Below are positions 1-8,391 of a stretch of 32,973 nt of DNA, in pieces. The notes under the pieces are model-generated. The model ran no database searches and was not told where the DNA came from. It saw only the letters and a list, made by a program, of their open reading frames with translations. Each line of letters begins with the position of its first letter. The first letter of the stretch is position 1. Source of the stretch: Planctomycetales bacterium (lineage in GTDB: Bacteria; Planctomycetota; Planctomycetia; Pirellulales; Lacipirellulaceae); NCBI GenBank assembly GCA_020427155.1, contig JAGQOW010000048.1, positions 1 through 32,973 on the forward strand, in the 5' to 3' direction. The position numbers and the translations under genes were made by a program.

Positions 1-613
1 TGCTGAGAAACATCAGGACAATACAGCCCAGGGCGCCTGCCATAAGGACGATTGCTTGCAGGGCATCTGCCCAGATCACCGCTACAATTCCACCGACGAG
101 TGAATAGATTGTTACCGAAACTCCCGTAACTAGAATGATGGTGCGATGATCCCAGCCCAGCAGAATGTTGAGCGGGAGCCCCATCAGGAACATGACTGCC
201 CCCATCCGGGCCACTTGGGTCAGCAGATAGAAGAGGCTCGTATAGACGCGTGCCCAGACGCCAAAGCGGTGTTCAAGGTGGGCATAGGCCGAGATCTCAT
301 TGCTCTGGCGGTAATAGGGAATGAACCACTTCACCGCGACCCAAGCCGCCAGCGGAAGCGAAAGACTGAAGACAAACGGATTCCAATTAGCTGAAAACGC
401 CTTTCCTGGCAGAGCCAGGAAACTGATGCTGCTGAGGAAAGTGGCAAATATTGAAAGCCCGCATACCCACCCAGGTAGCGAGCGGCTGGCAACAGTGAAG
501 CCCTCCATCGAACGGCTTTTGTTCTGGTAGTAGAAGTAGAAACCGATGGACATGGTCCCGAAGAAATAGGCGACCAATACGATCCAATCGAGGGCAAAGA
601 AGTGAGTTTCCAT
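1..613 (-). CDS. Sodium:solute symporter (SSS family), N-terminal part
   Basis: This reading frame starts at the ATG at 613 and runs off the left edge, giving about 204 residues. It predicts an inner-membrane Na+-coupled symporter. Visible are hydrophobic segments near residues 8-27, 48-69, 78-98, 125-150, 155-180 and 185-203, and the typical SSS start in which the first helix is followed by a short hydrophilic stretch and a Ser/Gly-rich second helix. An AAGGAAGA ribosome site lies just upstream. It begins 10 bases after the sialidase-like gene, so the two are probably cotranscribed. The substrate is not shown by the sequence. By context it may be a sugar acid such as a sialic acid, which is inference. 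The family call is confident; most of the C-terminal half is missing. Confidence 0.85.
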   Translation of the reverse strand, partial: METHFFALDWIVLVAYFFGTMSIGFYFYYQNKSRSMEGFTVASRSLPGWVCGLSIFATFLSSISFLALPGKAFSANWNPFVFSLSLPLAAWVAVKWFIPYYRQSNEISAYAHLEHRFGVWARVYTSLFYLLTQVARMGAVMFLMGLPLNILLGWDHRTIILVTGVSVTIYSLVGGIVAVIWADALQAIVLMAGALGCIVLMFLS

Positions 614-623
614 GTTCTTCCTT

Positions 624-1712
624 TTAACGAGGCCACCTGCCGGCTGTCATTTCGACGGGGACTAGTTTAGCAGGATTGACCTCGACGTGCTTGATCCGCT
701 TACGGTTCCACGTGTAGATGATGTGGACCATGCCGTCGCTGGATTGGATAACCCCGGGATAGGAGTACTCGCCCGGTTGGTTTTCGAGTACTAAAGCCGC
801 CTGCCATGTTCTCCCATCTTCACTAACCGATACATTCAGGGGGCTTCTTCCTTTGCTGGTATGGTTGTAGACCAGCAGATGGCTGCCATTGGCGAGCGTC
901 ACCGCGTCGGTCCCTGAGTTGGGATTGGGCAGCTCGGTTAGTTTCATTGGCCCCCAAGTCAAGCCACCGTCTTCCGACCAGGCATTCCAAACCTTACCTT
1001 GGCGCGTTCTCCCGAGTGACTGCAAATGCGACTCGGAGTGAAACAAGATGCTGGGCTGAATGGCATCGATCTCATGGCCATCGTTGAGCATGCCTGTCTT
1101 CGACCAGGTCTTACCCAGGTCTGGCGTTCGTTCCATGTACACTTGCCAAATCGTCTCGCCGTCGGTGACGGTTTCAAAGCTTGTCGGACAGAGCAAATCG
1201 CCATTGGCCAGTCTGACAGGCTTGTTCTTGATTGGCCCGTAGAACCCGTCAGGAAGTCGAGTGGGTTTCGACCAGGTTTCGCCGCTATCGTTACTCGTGA
1301 TCAACATGCCCCACCAATCCCTGGGATTCGGCCCTGCCTTGTAGAAGAGAAGTAAAGGGCCTTCGGCAGCCTGGAACAGGACCGGATTCCAAGTGGGGTA
1401 ACGTTCCTTGTCCGATTGAACTCCGTTGGCTACTTCGACTGGGGCCGACCATTTACCGTCGAGTTGACGCGAGAACCAGATTCCTACGTCGTCGTCTCCC
1501 TCGTCGGTTCCCCCAAACCAGGCAGCAACAAGTCCCGCCGGGGTTTCAACGATCGTCGAGGCATGACACGACGGAAAAGGGGCATCCTCATAAATAAACT
1601 CTGCCAGTACGTAGCCAGGCTGTTGATCGAGTTCGACGGCATGAGAAAGTCCCGCAACTGCCTGGAGACAAATAGCGAGGGCGACGAAGTTAGCTCGGAG
1701 TATCTGCCGCAT
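624..1712 (-). CDS. Secreted sialidase-like protein with BNR/Asp-box repeats
   Basis: The protein has 362 residues, starting at the ATG at 1712 (an AGAAGGG site lies upstream; the TTG just before it is less likely). An N-terminal signal peptide ends near residue 25. Four Asp boxes are visible: SNDSGETW (140-147), TPDLGKTW (196-203), SEDGGLTW (246-253) and SEDGRTW (297-303), as expected for a six-bladed beta-propeller of the sialidase-like BNR family. The family is often annotated exo-alpha-sialidase, but I cannot point to the full arginine triad and RIP motif of proven GH33 enzymes, so activity on sialic acid is uncertain. It sits between a secreted double nitrilase (45-base gap) and a symporter (10-base gap), all leftward. 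This suggests release, modification and uptake of one ligand. Confidence 0.8.
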   Translation of the reverse strand: MRQILRANFVALAICLQAVAGLSHAVELDQQPGYVLAEFIYEDAPFPSCHASTIVETPAGLVAAWFGGTDEGDDDVGIWFSRQLDGKWSAPVEVANGVQSDKERYPTWNPVLFQAAEGPLLLFYKAGPNPRDWWGMLITSNDSGETWSKPTRLPDGFYGPIKNKPVRLANGDLLCPTSFETVTDGETIWQVYMERTPDLGKTWSKTGMLNDGHEIDAIQPSILFHSESHLQSLGRTRQGKVWNAWSEDGGLTWGPMKLTELPNPNSGTDAVTLANGSHLLVYNHTSKGRSPLNVSVSEDGRTWQAALVLENQPGEYSYPGVIQSSDGMVHIIYTWNRKRIKHVEVNPAKLVPVEMTAGRWPR

Positions 1713-1757
1713 CAAATTATCCCTTCTAAAGTAAGGCTAAAAAACAATTGTGCAATT

Positions 1758-3482
1758 CTATTTCAGATCGGTGATAGCCCTGTAGAGTTCAGGGCGACGA
1801 TCTCGAAGGTGATTATCGTCGGTCGCTTGGCTAAGGTCGACGTCGCTGATCAGTACCCCGGGTTGCTCATCCCGTTTGCTGAGGACGTTCCCTTTGGGGT
1901 CGACGACGAAGCCCACATTCGGGTGGGCAAATGCAATAAAGCACTGGTTTTCGTAGCTGCGGGTTCGCATCCACCATTCGTTCGCTTCATGGTGCATCCC
2001 ATAGGTAGGATTCAAAATCAACCGAGCGCCTTGCAGGCGTAGTGTTCGTGCAGTTTCGGGCCAACGACGATCGGCACAAATCATGATCCCCAACGGTCCC
2101 CAAGGTGTTTCCCAAACGGGAAGTTCCCTTCCAAACTCGTACTGAAGATCATGTGTCTGGAGGTGTGTCTTGTGATAGACGCCCACCAGTTCGCCATGGT
2201 CGTTCCACAGACCCGAGGCATTGAATATCTTGTGGTCTTCCAGCGACGTAAAGCCAAAGCAAATATACATTGACCTCTTACGAGCTTCAGCGGCAACGCG
2301 ATCGAGATACTTGCTGCCAACCAAGGGCTGCGCGATCGCCTGCAACTTCGCTGGAGTGGAGGACTTGTCCGGAGCAGCATACCCATCGAGCCAGCACTCG
2401 GGTGTAACAAATACCTCGGCCTGCTCATCGGACGCGACGTCCAGCATTTTCAGAAAAACATCGAAGTTCTTATCCAACTCCCACTTTGCGGGCACGGTTT
2501 GCATCAAGGCAAGCCGCACCGTGTTCTTGACGTCAACTATGCTTTTAGAAGACGCATCAAGTAGTTCTGCCCTGGGGCTATTCGCATGTCTCACGAGCTT
2601 GATCCCCTCTCGCCACCAATCGCCAACGGGGGAAAGCTCCAGACTCTCCAAGGCGTTGCCGCGGCCTGAGTCGCTCGGTCGAATCTCTTCGACGATCATC
2701 GTATCTACTAAAGCTGGCGCTTCGACTTGCACGACGCCATCGGGACTGACGATTCGGCTATGTCCAAGGCTTTTTGTATTGCTATCTCCGAGAGGGCCAA
2801 TGCCGTTGGCTTGACAAACCCAGATGCCATTCTCGACTGCGCGAGCAATTAACTGTGCTCGATAACCTTCTGCTTTACGGAGAGCGGCTTCCATCGAGTT
2901 GATTTCGTAGCTGAGATAGAAGCAAGCCAACGCACCCGAGAGTACGGGCAGGCGGACGACTTCGGGATAGCGTTCATCATGACAGACCATCGCGGTACAA
3001 GGGATCCCGTCGATCTCAAACAAGGTCAGATGGTCGCCTGGAGTAAACCACGGTTCTGGGCCCAACTTATGGTAGCGCGTGATCTCCGCTCCATCTGGCC
3101 CTATGAGCACAGCGGAGTTGTAGGGCCGCTCTCTATCCGATTGGGTAGCACAGCCGTAGAGAACGTAGACGTTGTTCTCTTTCGCGCGCTCAGCTACAGC
3201 ATCCATGGCCTGCTTAAGTCCCGACCAGTCGAGTTGCTTGATGGTTTCACGATCAAAACCAGAGAGAGCCGTTTCGGGAAACAAGACGAGGCGAGCATCG
3301 GACTCGGCAGCCTCGGCAATGCCACGCAGTATTCGCGAAAGATTCTCTTCGACATCATTCGAGATAACCATCTGAATTGCCGCCACGCGCAGCGAGTTTA
3401 CCTGGTCGCCAGCCGCATGCCCGAGGCCGCTGACGCATGTGAGGACGATTGCTGGCAGGAAGGCGAAGATATTGCGAAGCAA
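1758..3482 (-). CDS. Secreted protein with two tandem nitrilase (carbon-nitrogen hydrolase) domains
   Basis: The protein has 574 residues. A signal peptide (about residues 1-24) is followed by two complete carbon-nitrogen hydrolase domains, about 31-270 and 322-570. Each keeps the Glu-Lys-Cys triad: E70, K139 and C167 (in VCHDERYP) in the first, and E362, K438 and C469 (in ICADRRWP) in the second. The family cleaves non-peptide C-N bonds in nitriles, amides or carbamoyl groups. Most members have one domain of about 270-300 residues and are cytosolic, so a secreted fused pair is unusual. The start is a TTG, supported by a perfect AGGAGGTGA site nine bases upstream and by the signal peptide; the next Met lies at residue 38. 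It heads the leftward row with the sialidase-like protein and symporter. The substrate is unknown. Confidence 0.88.
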   Translation of the reverse strand: MLRNIFAFLPAIVLTCVSGLGHAAGDQVNSLRVAAIQMVISNDVEENLSRILRGIAEAAESDARLVLFPETALSGFDRETIKQLDWSGLKQAMDAVAERAKENNVYVLYGCATQSDRERPYNSAVLIGPDGAEITRYHKLGPEPWFTPGDHLTLFEIDGIPCTAMVCHDERYPEVVRLPVLSGALACFYLSYEINSMEAALRKAEGYRAQLIARAVENGIWVCQANGIGPLGDSNTKSLGHSRIVSPDGVVQVEAPALVDTMIVEEIRPSDSGRGNALESLELSPVGDWWREGIKLVRHANSPRAELLDASSKSIVDVKNTVRLALMQTVPAKWELDKNFDVFLKMLDVASDEQAEVFVTPECWLDGYAAPDKSSTPAKLQAIAQPLVGSKYLDRVAAEARKRSMYICFGFTSLEDHKIFNASGLWNDHGELVGVYHKTHLQTHDLQYEFGRELPVWETPWGPLGIMICADRRWPETARTLRLQGARLILNPTYGMHHEANEWWMRTRSYENQCFIAFAHPNVGFVVDPKGNVLSKRDEQPGVLISDVDLSQATDDNHLRDRRPELYRAITDLK

Positions 3483-3799
3483 GATGATTCACCTCCTGAC
3501 GGCAAGTAATGAAAAACATGAAAGAGCATCCACAGGACGATCCAAACCTCAACCTGTACGAATGCGATCGATCCAGCATTGTGAAGAATGAAGGACCAAG
3601 AAGCCATGCTTGGCTAGAACCGGTAGTTTAACTGCTGACTGTCCTCAGAGTTAGTGAAAAAATCCGCAGTACTATTGTTCTTCACCCGACATGAAAGCAG
3701 CTGCCGAGGCCGTATATTGACTGGAAGTCGCGATTAGCGGCAGTGTCGCGGAGCCATTGGGAGCATCAGCTTCTGCAAAGTGGTCCGTTGTGTGGCAGG
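3483..3799. other. Non-coding gap of 317 bases
   Basis: This stretch lies between the stop of the Gfo/Idh/MocA oxidoreductase and the start of the double nitrilase, both leftward. Apart from the ribosome site next to 3482 I see no gene, RNA or strong repeat. It should hold the promoter of the nitrilase-sialidase-symporter row, but no convincing -35/-10 pair was found. A short open frame (3398-3607, minus) has no ribosome site and overlaps the nitrilase gene. Confidence 0.5.
3491..3497 (-). promoter_or_regulatory. Consensus Shine-Dalgarno site deciding a TTG start
   Basis: On the minus strand the sequence AGGAGGTGA lies nine bases before the TTG at 3482. It is a near-perfect match to the 16S rRNA anti-Shine-Dalgarno end. 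It supports the TTG as the start of the double nitrilase, for which no ATG exists before the end of the signal peptide. Most other genes here have weak or no such site. Confidence 0.75.
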
Positions 3800-4939
3800 C
3801 TATTCGATTTGTTGCGTCTTGCCCGACTCGGCTGCACGATAGAGACCGAAGATGGTTTTCAGGACATAGAGCGACTCATCACCCGTGAGGGGCGGCGACT
3901 GAAGCCCGGCACTAGCGCGCACAGCCGCTCGAACAAACGTCGAGTAGGCGTTATGATCACTGGGGCCAGTAAACGTTTCGGTTTTCGATGTCTTGTTACT
4001 ATACCATTCGACCGAGTTAGGCATCTCACGGCTGATTTGCAACCAACCTGCTGCCCCCCAGATCTTGATCAGTGAATGGTATCCCCGATCGAGGTAGTAC
4101 CCTGAGGTCAGAGTGCCATAAGTCCCGTTATCGAACCGCATCGACATAGCCGCGGAGTCTTCCACATCGATCGGCTGCCCGCCGACATTGCCGGCGAATC
4201 CTGCCACCTGTTTTATTCTTGAGTTTGTCAGGTACATTGCCAGATCGAGCCAATGGATGCCGAGCCAAGCGAGATGTCCTCCGCCGGCGCGATCTCGATG
4301 GGCCTGCCAGGTTTGTTGATAGCTGGGCTTGGTTAATCTCGTTTGGTCAGCAATGAGATGCATTTCAAGTCCATAGATCTTTCCAAGTAGTCCAGTCGCG
4401 ATCAAACGCTTAGCTTCCACGATTTCCGGGTTGAGCCGATTCGCCAGTGCCAACATCAAGTAGAGATCCTTGCTGTTTGCCATTTCAACCAGCAACTGAA
4501 AGTCTTCAGCTCGCGTGCATGCCGGTTTTTCAGCAAACACGTGGCAGCCTGCTTCGAGTGCAGCACGTATGGCGGCAGGTGACTCTTTGGCCTCCATGCT
4601 AATCAACGCCATGGCTGGCTTTTCCTGTGCGAAGAGTCGATTGCAATCTTTGTAGACTTGACGGAGTTTCTCTCCCAAAATATTTCTTGCCATGGTTTCG
4701 GATTTGCCATCGGCATCGGCAAGCACGACTGAGCCAACTTCCTCGGCAGCCGCAAGCGCCGTGAAGTAGGCATCCAAATGTGCGCCTCCTGCGTGAGTCA
4801 CGAAGCCTACTTTGAGGTTCGCGGACGACTCGTTGCTGATAGTGTCCTCCTCAGCTCGCGCGGAACCCACCAAGGCAAGTCCCGAAGCAGTCGTTGCTGT
4901 TTGACCTAAGAACTCCCTTCGGTGGATAGGTGCAGACAT
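3800..4939 (-). CDS. Tat-exported Gfo/Idh/MocA family oxidoreductase
   Basis: From the ATG at 4939 the protein has 379 residues; a GTG four codons upstream is possible but the ATG is nearer to the twin-arginine signal. Residues 6-12 (HRREFLG) and the following hydrophobic stretch ending in an A-R-A site form a Tat signal, so the protein probably folds with its nicotinamide cofactor before export. A Rossmann-like N-terminal half carries the family's EKP motif (in VFAEKPA), and a substrate-binding alpha/beta half follows with an H-x-L-D segment. The usual GxGxxG turn is degenerate here. Such secreted paralogues are very common in planctomycetes and probably act on sugars or sugar acids. It lies upstream of, and in the same direction as, the nitrilase-sialidase-symporter row, but 317 bases away, so cotranscription is unsure. 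Confidence 0.82.
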   Translation of the reverse strand: MSAPIHRREFLGQTATTASGLALVGSARAEEDTISNESSANLKVGFVTHAGGAHLDAYFTALAAAEEVGSVVLADADGKSETMARNILGEKLRQVYKDCNRLFAQEKPAMALISMEAKESPAAIRAALEAGCHVFAEKPACTRAEDFQLLVEMANSKDLYLMLALANRLNPEIVEAKRLIATGLLGKIYGLEMHLIADQTRLTKPSYQQTWQAHRDRAGGGHLAWLGIHWLDLAMYLTNSRIKQVAGFAGNVGGQPIDVEDSAAMSMRFDNGTYGTLTSGYYLDRGYHSLIKIWGAAGWLQISREMPNSVEWYSNKTSKTETFTGPSDHNAYSTFVRAAVRASAGLQSPPLTGDESLYVLKTIFGLYRAAESGKTQQIE

Positions 4940-5055
4940 CGTAAGGGCCACTCAGAAAGAAGGCATGGTGGGCTGTTCCAACGGCTGAAGCATCATTAGA
5001 TCGTACTACGGCACAGAAGAAAACCTTGGGCCGTAACTGTAAGCGTCGGGGCAAC

Positions 5056-5862
5056 TTATCGGCCTAGATGACGAGCCAAGCGTTGCTCGATCGCATCGGA
5101 GCGATGGGGAGATCCTGGTCTGTTGACGTGCCAGCCAGCCAGTTCAGATTGAGTCGGACCGACGGCGGCTTGCAGAACATCAAGTACCTCCGATGCACGA
5201 TCTGGGTTGGACAGAATTGCCGCAACCTGGGCGATAGCATATCGGCGGCATTGGCTCCAGATTATCGGAATTGTGAGGGCTGCAGCAGCAAGTGGGCCAA
5301 AGGTCATCGCGATACCCAGACCATAAACACCAAAAGAGACAAGGGTGAGACCAGTTAGCGCGAAAACGAGCGAGGCTTCCAACACCACCCAGAGCCAGGA
5401 CCACCAATCGAGAGCCTGGTGAATCAGATGTTCGTCAATTTGCGGATTCTTGCTGCCGGTGAATTGATAGAATGCTTTGCCCATGATCGGCCCACGTAGC
5501 CGCACCAACTCGTCGTCCGAGACATTAGCCAAGTCGATTCCGATTCTCGTCGCCAATTCGGCAATGATGACATCGACGTCAAAGCGTTCGCGAATTCCTA
5601 ATAAGTCCGAGATGCGATCGTGGACGCGGAAGATTCGCGAGATGACTCCCACTGCAACTGCAGGCAGCAGGTAGCCAGCAGATAAGGGTAGCTTTTCGCT
5701 TGCCCCCAACTTGTCATCAATCGTTTTCAAAGCCATATCGATGGGCTCGATGTTTTCGCGCAGCAGCCAAAGGGCCACCACCGACGAGACCGACGTAAAC
5801 CAAAAGATCCGGCTGAGCTTGGAATCGTGATTGGTGACTGGGGCAAGCGGGTTGAGCGACAT
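5056..5862 (-). CDS. Hypothetical membrane protein
   Basis: I do not recognise this 268-residue protein. It has likely membrane segments near residues 19-36, 61-77, 155-175 and 178-200. A charged soluble stretch (about 80-150), rich in Asp, Glu and Arg, lies between the second and third, and a hydrophilic tail follows the last. There are no cysteine or histidine metal motifs. The ATG at 5862 has no clear Shine-Dalgarno site. The gene is leftward and lies about 115 bases upstream of the Gfo/Idh/MocA gene. The long run of good codons with no competing frame supports a real gene; its role cannot be given. Confidence 0.65.
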   Translation of the reverse strand: MSLNPLAPVTNHDSKLSRIFWFTSVSSVVALWLLRENIEPIDMALKTIDDKLGASEKLPLSAGYLLPAVAVGVISRIFRVHDRISDLLGIRERFDVDVIIAELATRIGIDLANVSDDELVRLRGPIMGKAFYQFTGSKNPQIDEHLIHQALDWWSWLWVVLEASLVFALTGLTLVSFGVYGLGIAMTFGPLAAAALTIPIIWSQCRRYAIAQVAAILSNPDRASEVLDVLQAAVGPTQSELAGWHVNRPGSPHRSDAIEQRLARHLGR

Positions 5863-5978
5863 CGAATTGCCTGACTGCTTTGGGTAGCTGCTGGCTCACT
5901 TGGCTTCAGTAGCCAATAGGCAAGAGATCTTAACGACTCCCGGCAGATTCAGGAATTCCAACTGAAAGCCCAAGGCGA

Positions 5979-6130
5979 TTGCAAGTCGTATCGTCAGCTG
6001 GCATCACTATTGACCCCTGCGCAACTAATGGACCAGTGCCACCGCCACTACTCGCTACCTCCTGCCGAAAACCGAAAGTGGCGGTGGCTCAATTGCCGCG
6101 CAGGGGTCAATAGTATCGGAAGACTTGCAA
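5979..6130. repeat. Nested inverted repeat, three arm pairs
   Basis: Three perfect complementary arm pairs are nested around one centre: TTGCAAGTC (5979-5987) with 6122-6130; a 17-base arm (6006-6022, starting ACTATTGACC) with 6098-6114; and GCCACCGCCACT (6038-6049) with 6077-6088. The transcript of either strand could fold into one long hairpin of about 150 bases. Candidates are a miniature inverted-repeat element, a structured small RNA or a strong terminator; no T run follows it. Such arms are very unlikely by chance in non-coding DNA. Confidence 0.8.
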
Positions 6131-6288
6131 CCATTGAAGACTGCCCAGACATGGCCAACCTACCAAGCCCCAGGGCCAGCCAGGGGGGCCGGGGACGACC
6201 ATTGCTGGCGCGGTGGAAGCTGATTGAAATGGTGACTCTCGGAACGAATCTTAGGCCAATAGAATCCTAGCGTATCAAGCAAGTACTG

Positions 6289-6310
6289 GGCGAGTGCCAC
6301 GGTGCTCGCC
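6289..6310. repeat. Short inverted repeat
   Basis: GGCGAG (6289-6294) pairs with CTCGCC (6305-6310) across ten bases. It may form a small hairpin upstream of the quinone-reductase-like gene. There is no T run, so a terminator is unlikely. Its function is unknown. Confidence 0.4.
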
Positions 6311-6555
6311 AGTCCGGATTGTTCGGGAGCGACGATCATCGCTCTCATCGTTCTACCGTGTGCAGTCGCTGCGTTCTTCAGCGGGGACTGACAACTGGCA
6401 TGAGATTGCAAAAATGCACTCGAGTAAGCGCCAGTACAAAGTCAAACGCTTATTCCATATCATGAACGTCTCACTCAGGGTTACAATATCGTTGCTAGCC
6501 CGATGGCGGTAATCATGGGCTTTCTCCTGAATGGCTTTTGAGTGAAAGAGAAGCG

Positions 6556-7539
6556 ATGAAAGCAGTGTGGTACGAAAGGCAGGGAGCTGCCAGCGAAGTA
6601 TTGCAGTATGGTGAGATGGCCGATTTGCAGCCGGCGCCAGGCGAAGTACGCGTACGGATGAAAGTGTCGGGCGTAAATCCCGTCGATACCAAGCGTCGTC
6701 TGGGAGGACGTGGCGTAATGCCCGCCGACCGCGTTGTTCCTCACCTGGACGGAGCCGGTGTGATTGATCTGGTGGGCGAAGGGGTGCCCGCGAATCGACT
6801 CGGACAACGAGTTTGGGTTTACGAGGCCCAAGGTGAACGACCCTTTGGCACAGCTGCTGAGGCGGTGCTGGTGCCCGTTGACAATGCAGTGCCGCTGCCC
6901 GAGTCTACTTCCTACGACGAAGGCGCCTGCCTGGGCGTGCCTGCCCTCACAGCCTACGCTTCCGTCTTTGCCGATGGCGATGTTGCAGGTCAGACGCTAC
7001 TGGTAACTGGCGGCGCTGGGGCTGTGGGCCGCTATGCGATTCAATTTGCCAAGCTAAACGGGGCAGTGGTCATAGCCACGGTTAGTTCAGACGAGAAAGC
7101 AGAGCTGGCGCTCTCCGCCGGAGCGGATTTTGTAGTTAACTATCGTACCGAATGTGTCGTTGCCCGGATACAAGACATCACGGCAGGCAGTGGAGTCGAT
7201 CGGATCGTCGAAGTCGAATTTGGCGGCAACCTGGAAGTAAGCTTGCAGGTTCTCAAACCTGGTGGAGTGATTGCAACTTATGCTTCGCAGGCCGTTCCCG
7301 AGCCAAGCATTCCGTTTTATACGCTTGCCTACAAAAACGTGGTCGTCCGCTACATTCTTGTCCTGCTGATGCCAGCGGAAGAGAAGAAACGTGCAATTGC
7401 GACAATTACTCGATGGCTCGAGCAAGGATCGCTCAAGCACCATATAGGAAAGCGCTTTTTGTTAGAGCAAACTGCAGCAGCACATGAGGCTGTCGAGCAG
7501 GGCGCCATTGGCAAGGTCTTGGTTGACATAGGCGATTAA
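6556..7539 (+). CDS. NADPH:quinone reductase-like, medium-chain dehydrogenase family
   Basis: The protein has 327 residues from the ATG at 6556, which follows an AGAGAAG site at good spacing; an in-frame TTG at 6538 is less likely. It starts with MKAVWYERQG, typical of zinc-independent quinone oxidoreductases, has a GroES-like N-terminal half (with GVNPVDTKRR) and a Rossmann half with VTGGAGAVGRYAIQFAK as the NADP-binding turn. No structural or catalytic zinc cysteines are seen. The family reduces quinones or activated double bonds with NADPH in the cytosol. It stands alone, convergent with the next gene. Confidence 0.85.
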   Translation: MKAVWYERQGAASEVLQYGEMADLQPAPGEVRVRMKVSGVNPVDTKRRLGGRGVMPADRVVPHLDGAGVIDLVGEGVPANRLGQRVWVYEAQGERPFGTAAEAVLVPVDNAVPLPESTSYDEGACLGVPALTAYASVFADGDVAGQTLLVTGGAGAVGRYAIQFAKLNGAVVIATVSSDEKAELALSAGADFVVNYRTECVVARIQDITAGSGVDRIVEVEFGGNLEVSLQVLKPGGVIATYASQAVPEPSIPFYTLAYKNVVVRYILVLLMPAEEKKRAIATITRWLEQGSLKHHIGKRFLLEQTAAAHEAVEQGAIGKVLVDIGD

Positions 7540-7572
7540 TGATGTCAACAGAGTTGCCGCTGTAAGGAATAG

Positions 7573-8280
7573 CTACTTATTGGCCTCAATGCCAAAGAGA
7601 TGAAGATCGTCAAAGTTACCATGGTTGTCGAAAGTTCCTAGACCGATTTGTCCCCACGTGAAAGTCTTATCACACGCGGACATAAGCGGCTTGTCCATGT
7701 CGTCGAAATAGACATCGATGTTGCCGTTAGCGACGTTTCGCACGACTTTCGCTTGATGCCAGCCGTCGGTCCAGGGAGTGCCACTTGCCTCGACCGTAGT
7801 AATCATTGTCCGCGCGGCGTCATCGACAATGAATATCTGACAGGCATGCGGATCGGCCTTTGCGCCAAAGTGGACGTAGTAGAAGTTTGCGGGATCTTGA
7901 TATCCCCAAAAAAGGCACAGATCGCGGTGGTTACCTGAGATCTGATCGGTACTCTGCAGCTTGACGGTCAACTCGAAGTCACCGACCTTTATGTCTTTCA
8001 ATAGTGCAATACTGTGTGGGCTGCGATAAGGGGGTTCGTAATTGCTTTTGCCAGTGACGCGCAGTACCCGGTTGGTCTTTCCTTCAATCTCAAGATCAAT
8101 AACTTTCCAAAAGGGCTTACTTGCATCGGGGTCCGTCGTCTGCCAACGTTGCATGCCTGCAGAGAAGTCTTCGGAGACCAGCAGTGGTAACGACTCAGCT
8201 GCTAATTCGTTAGCAGCGAGTATCAGAACGCAGCATCCAATCATCAGGGCACGAGGCTGCCAGCAAGATGGAACTCCCAT
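7573..8280 (-). CDS. Secreted protein with a jelly-roll (DUF1080/LamG-like) domain
   Basis: The 235-residue protein has a signal peptide (hydrophobic core about residues 11-23, cleavage near 28), followed by one domain. The domain has the strand pattern and aromatic positions of concanavalin-A-like folds, for example the F-x-L-x-V-K-L-Q-S strand, a WGYQDPANFYYVHFG stretch and an ending IGLGTFDNHGNFDDLHLFG. Such domains are abundant in planctomycetes (DUF1080 and relatives) and bind or hydrolyse glycans. No catalytic residues can be named with confidence. It is monocistronic by appearance: convergent with the quinone reductase (33 bases) and about 110 bases from the lipoprotein gene. Confidence 0.7.
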   Translation of the reverse strand: MGVPSCWQPRALMIGCCVLILAANELAAESLPLLVSEDFSAGMQRWQTTDPDASKPFWKVIDLEIEGKTNRVLRVTGKSNYEPPYRSPHSIALLKDIKVGDFELTVKLQSTDQISGNHRDLCLFWGYQDPANFYYVHFGAKADPHACQIFIVDDAARTMITTVEASGTPWTDGWHQAKVVRNVANGNIDVYFDDMDKPLMSACDKTFTWGQIGLGTFDNHGNFDDLHLFGIEANK

Positions 8281-8391
8281 AAAAAACCCCTCATACGACC
8301 GCCAGCTATCCGAAGAATGCCAAAAGACTCGGCGCGAAAGCGCTGTGCCATTCTAACTGCGTTAGGCTCAACGTGTCAAAGAGCTGTGAGA

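Larger units (their letters stand above)
5863..6555. other. Long non-coding stretch between divergent genes
   Basis: About 690 bases separate the membrane protein gene (leftward) from the quinone-reductase-like gene (rightward). It contains a nested inverted repeat (5979-6130) and a smaller hairpin (6289-6310). Both promoters should lie here. TACAAT at 6482-6487 resembles a -10 box but has no good -35 partner. Open frames in the region are short, lack ribosome sites and show no recognisable protein. Confidence 0.6.

Noticed and set aside
3398..3607. Short hydrophobic open frame on the minus strand before the double nitrilase
   Set aside because: It has no ribosome site, overlaps the nitrilase start in another frame and its second half is only the shadow of that gene.
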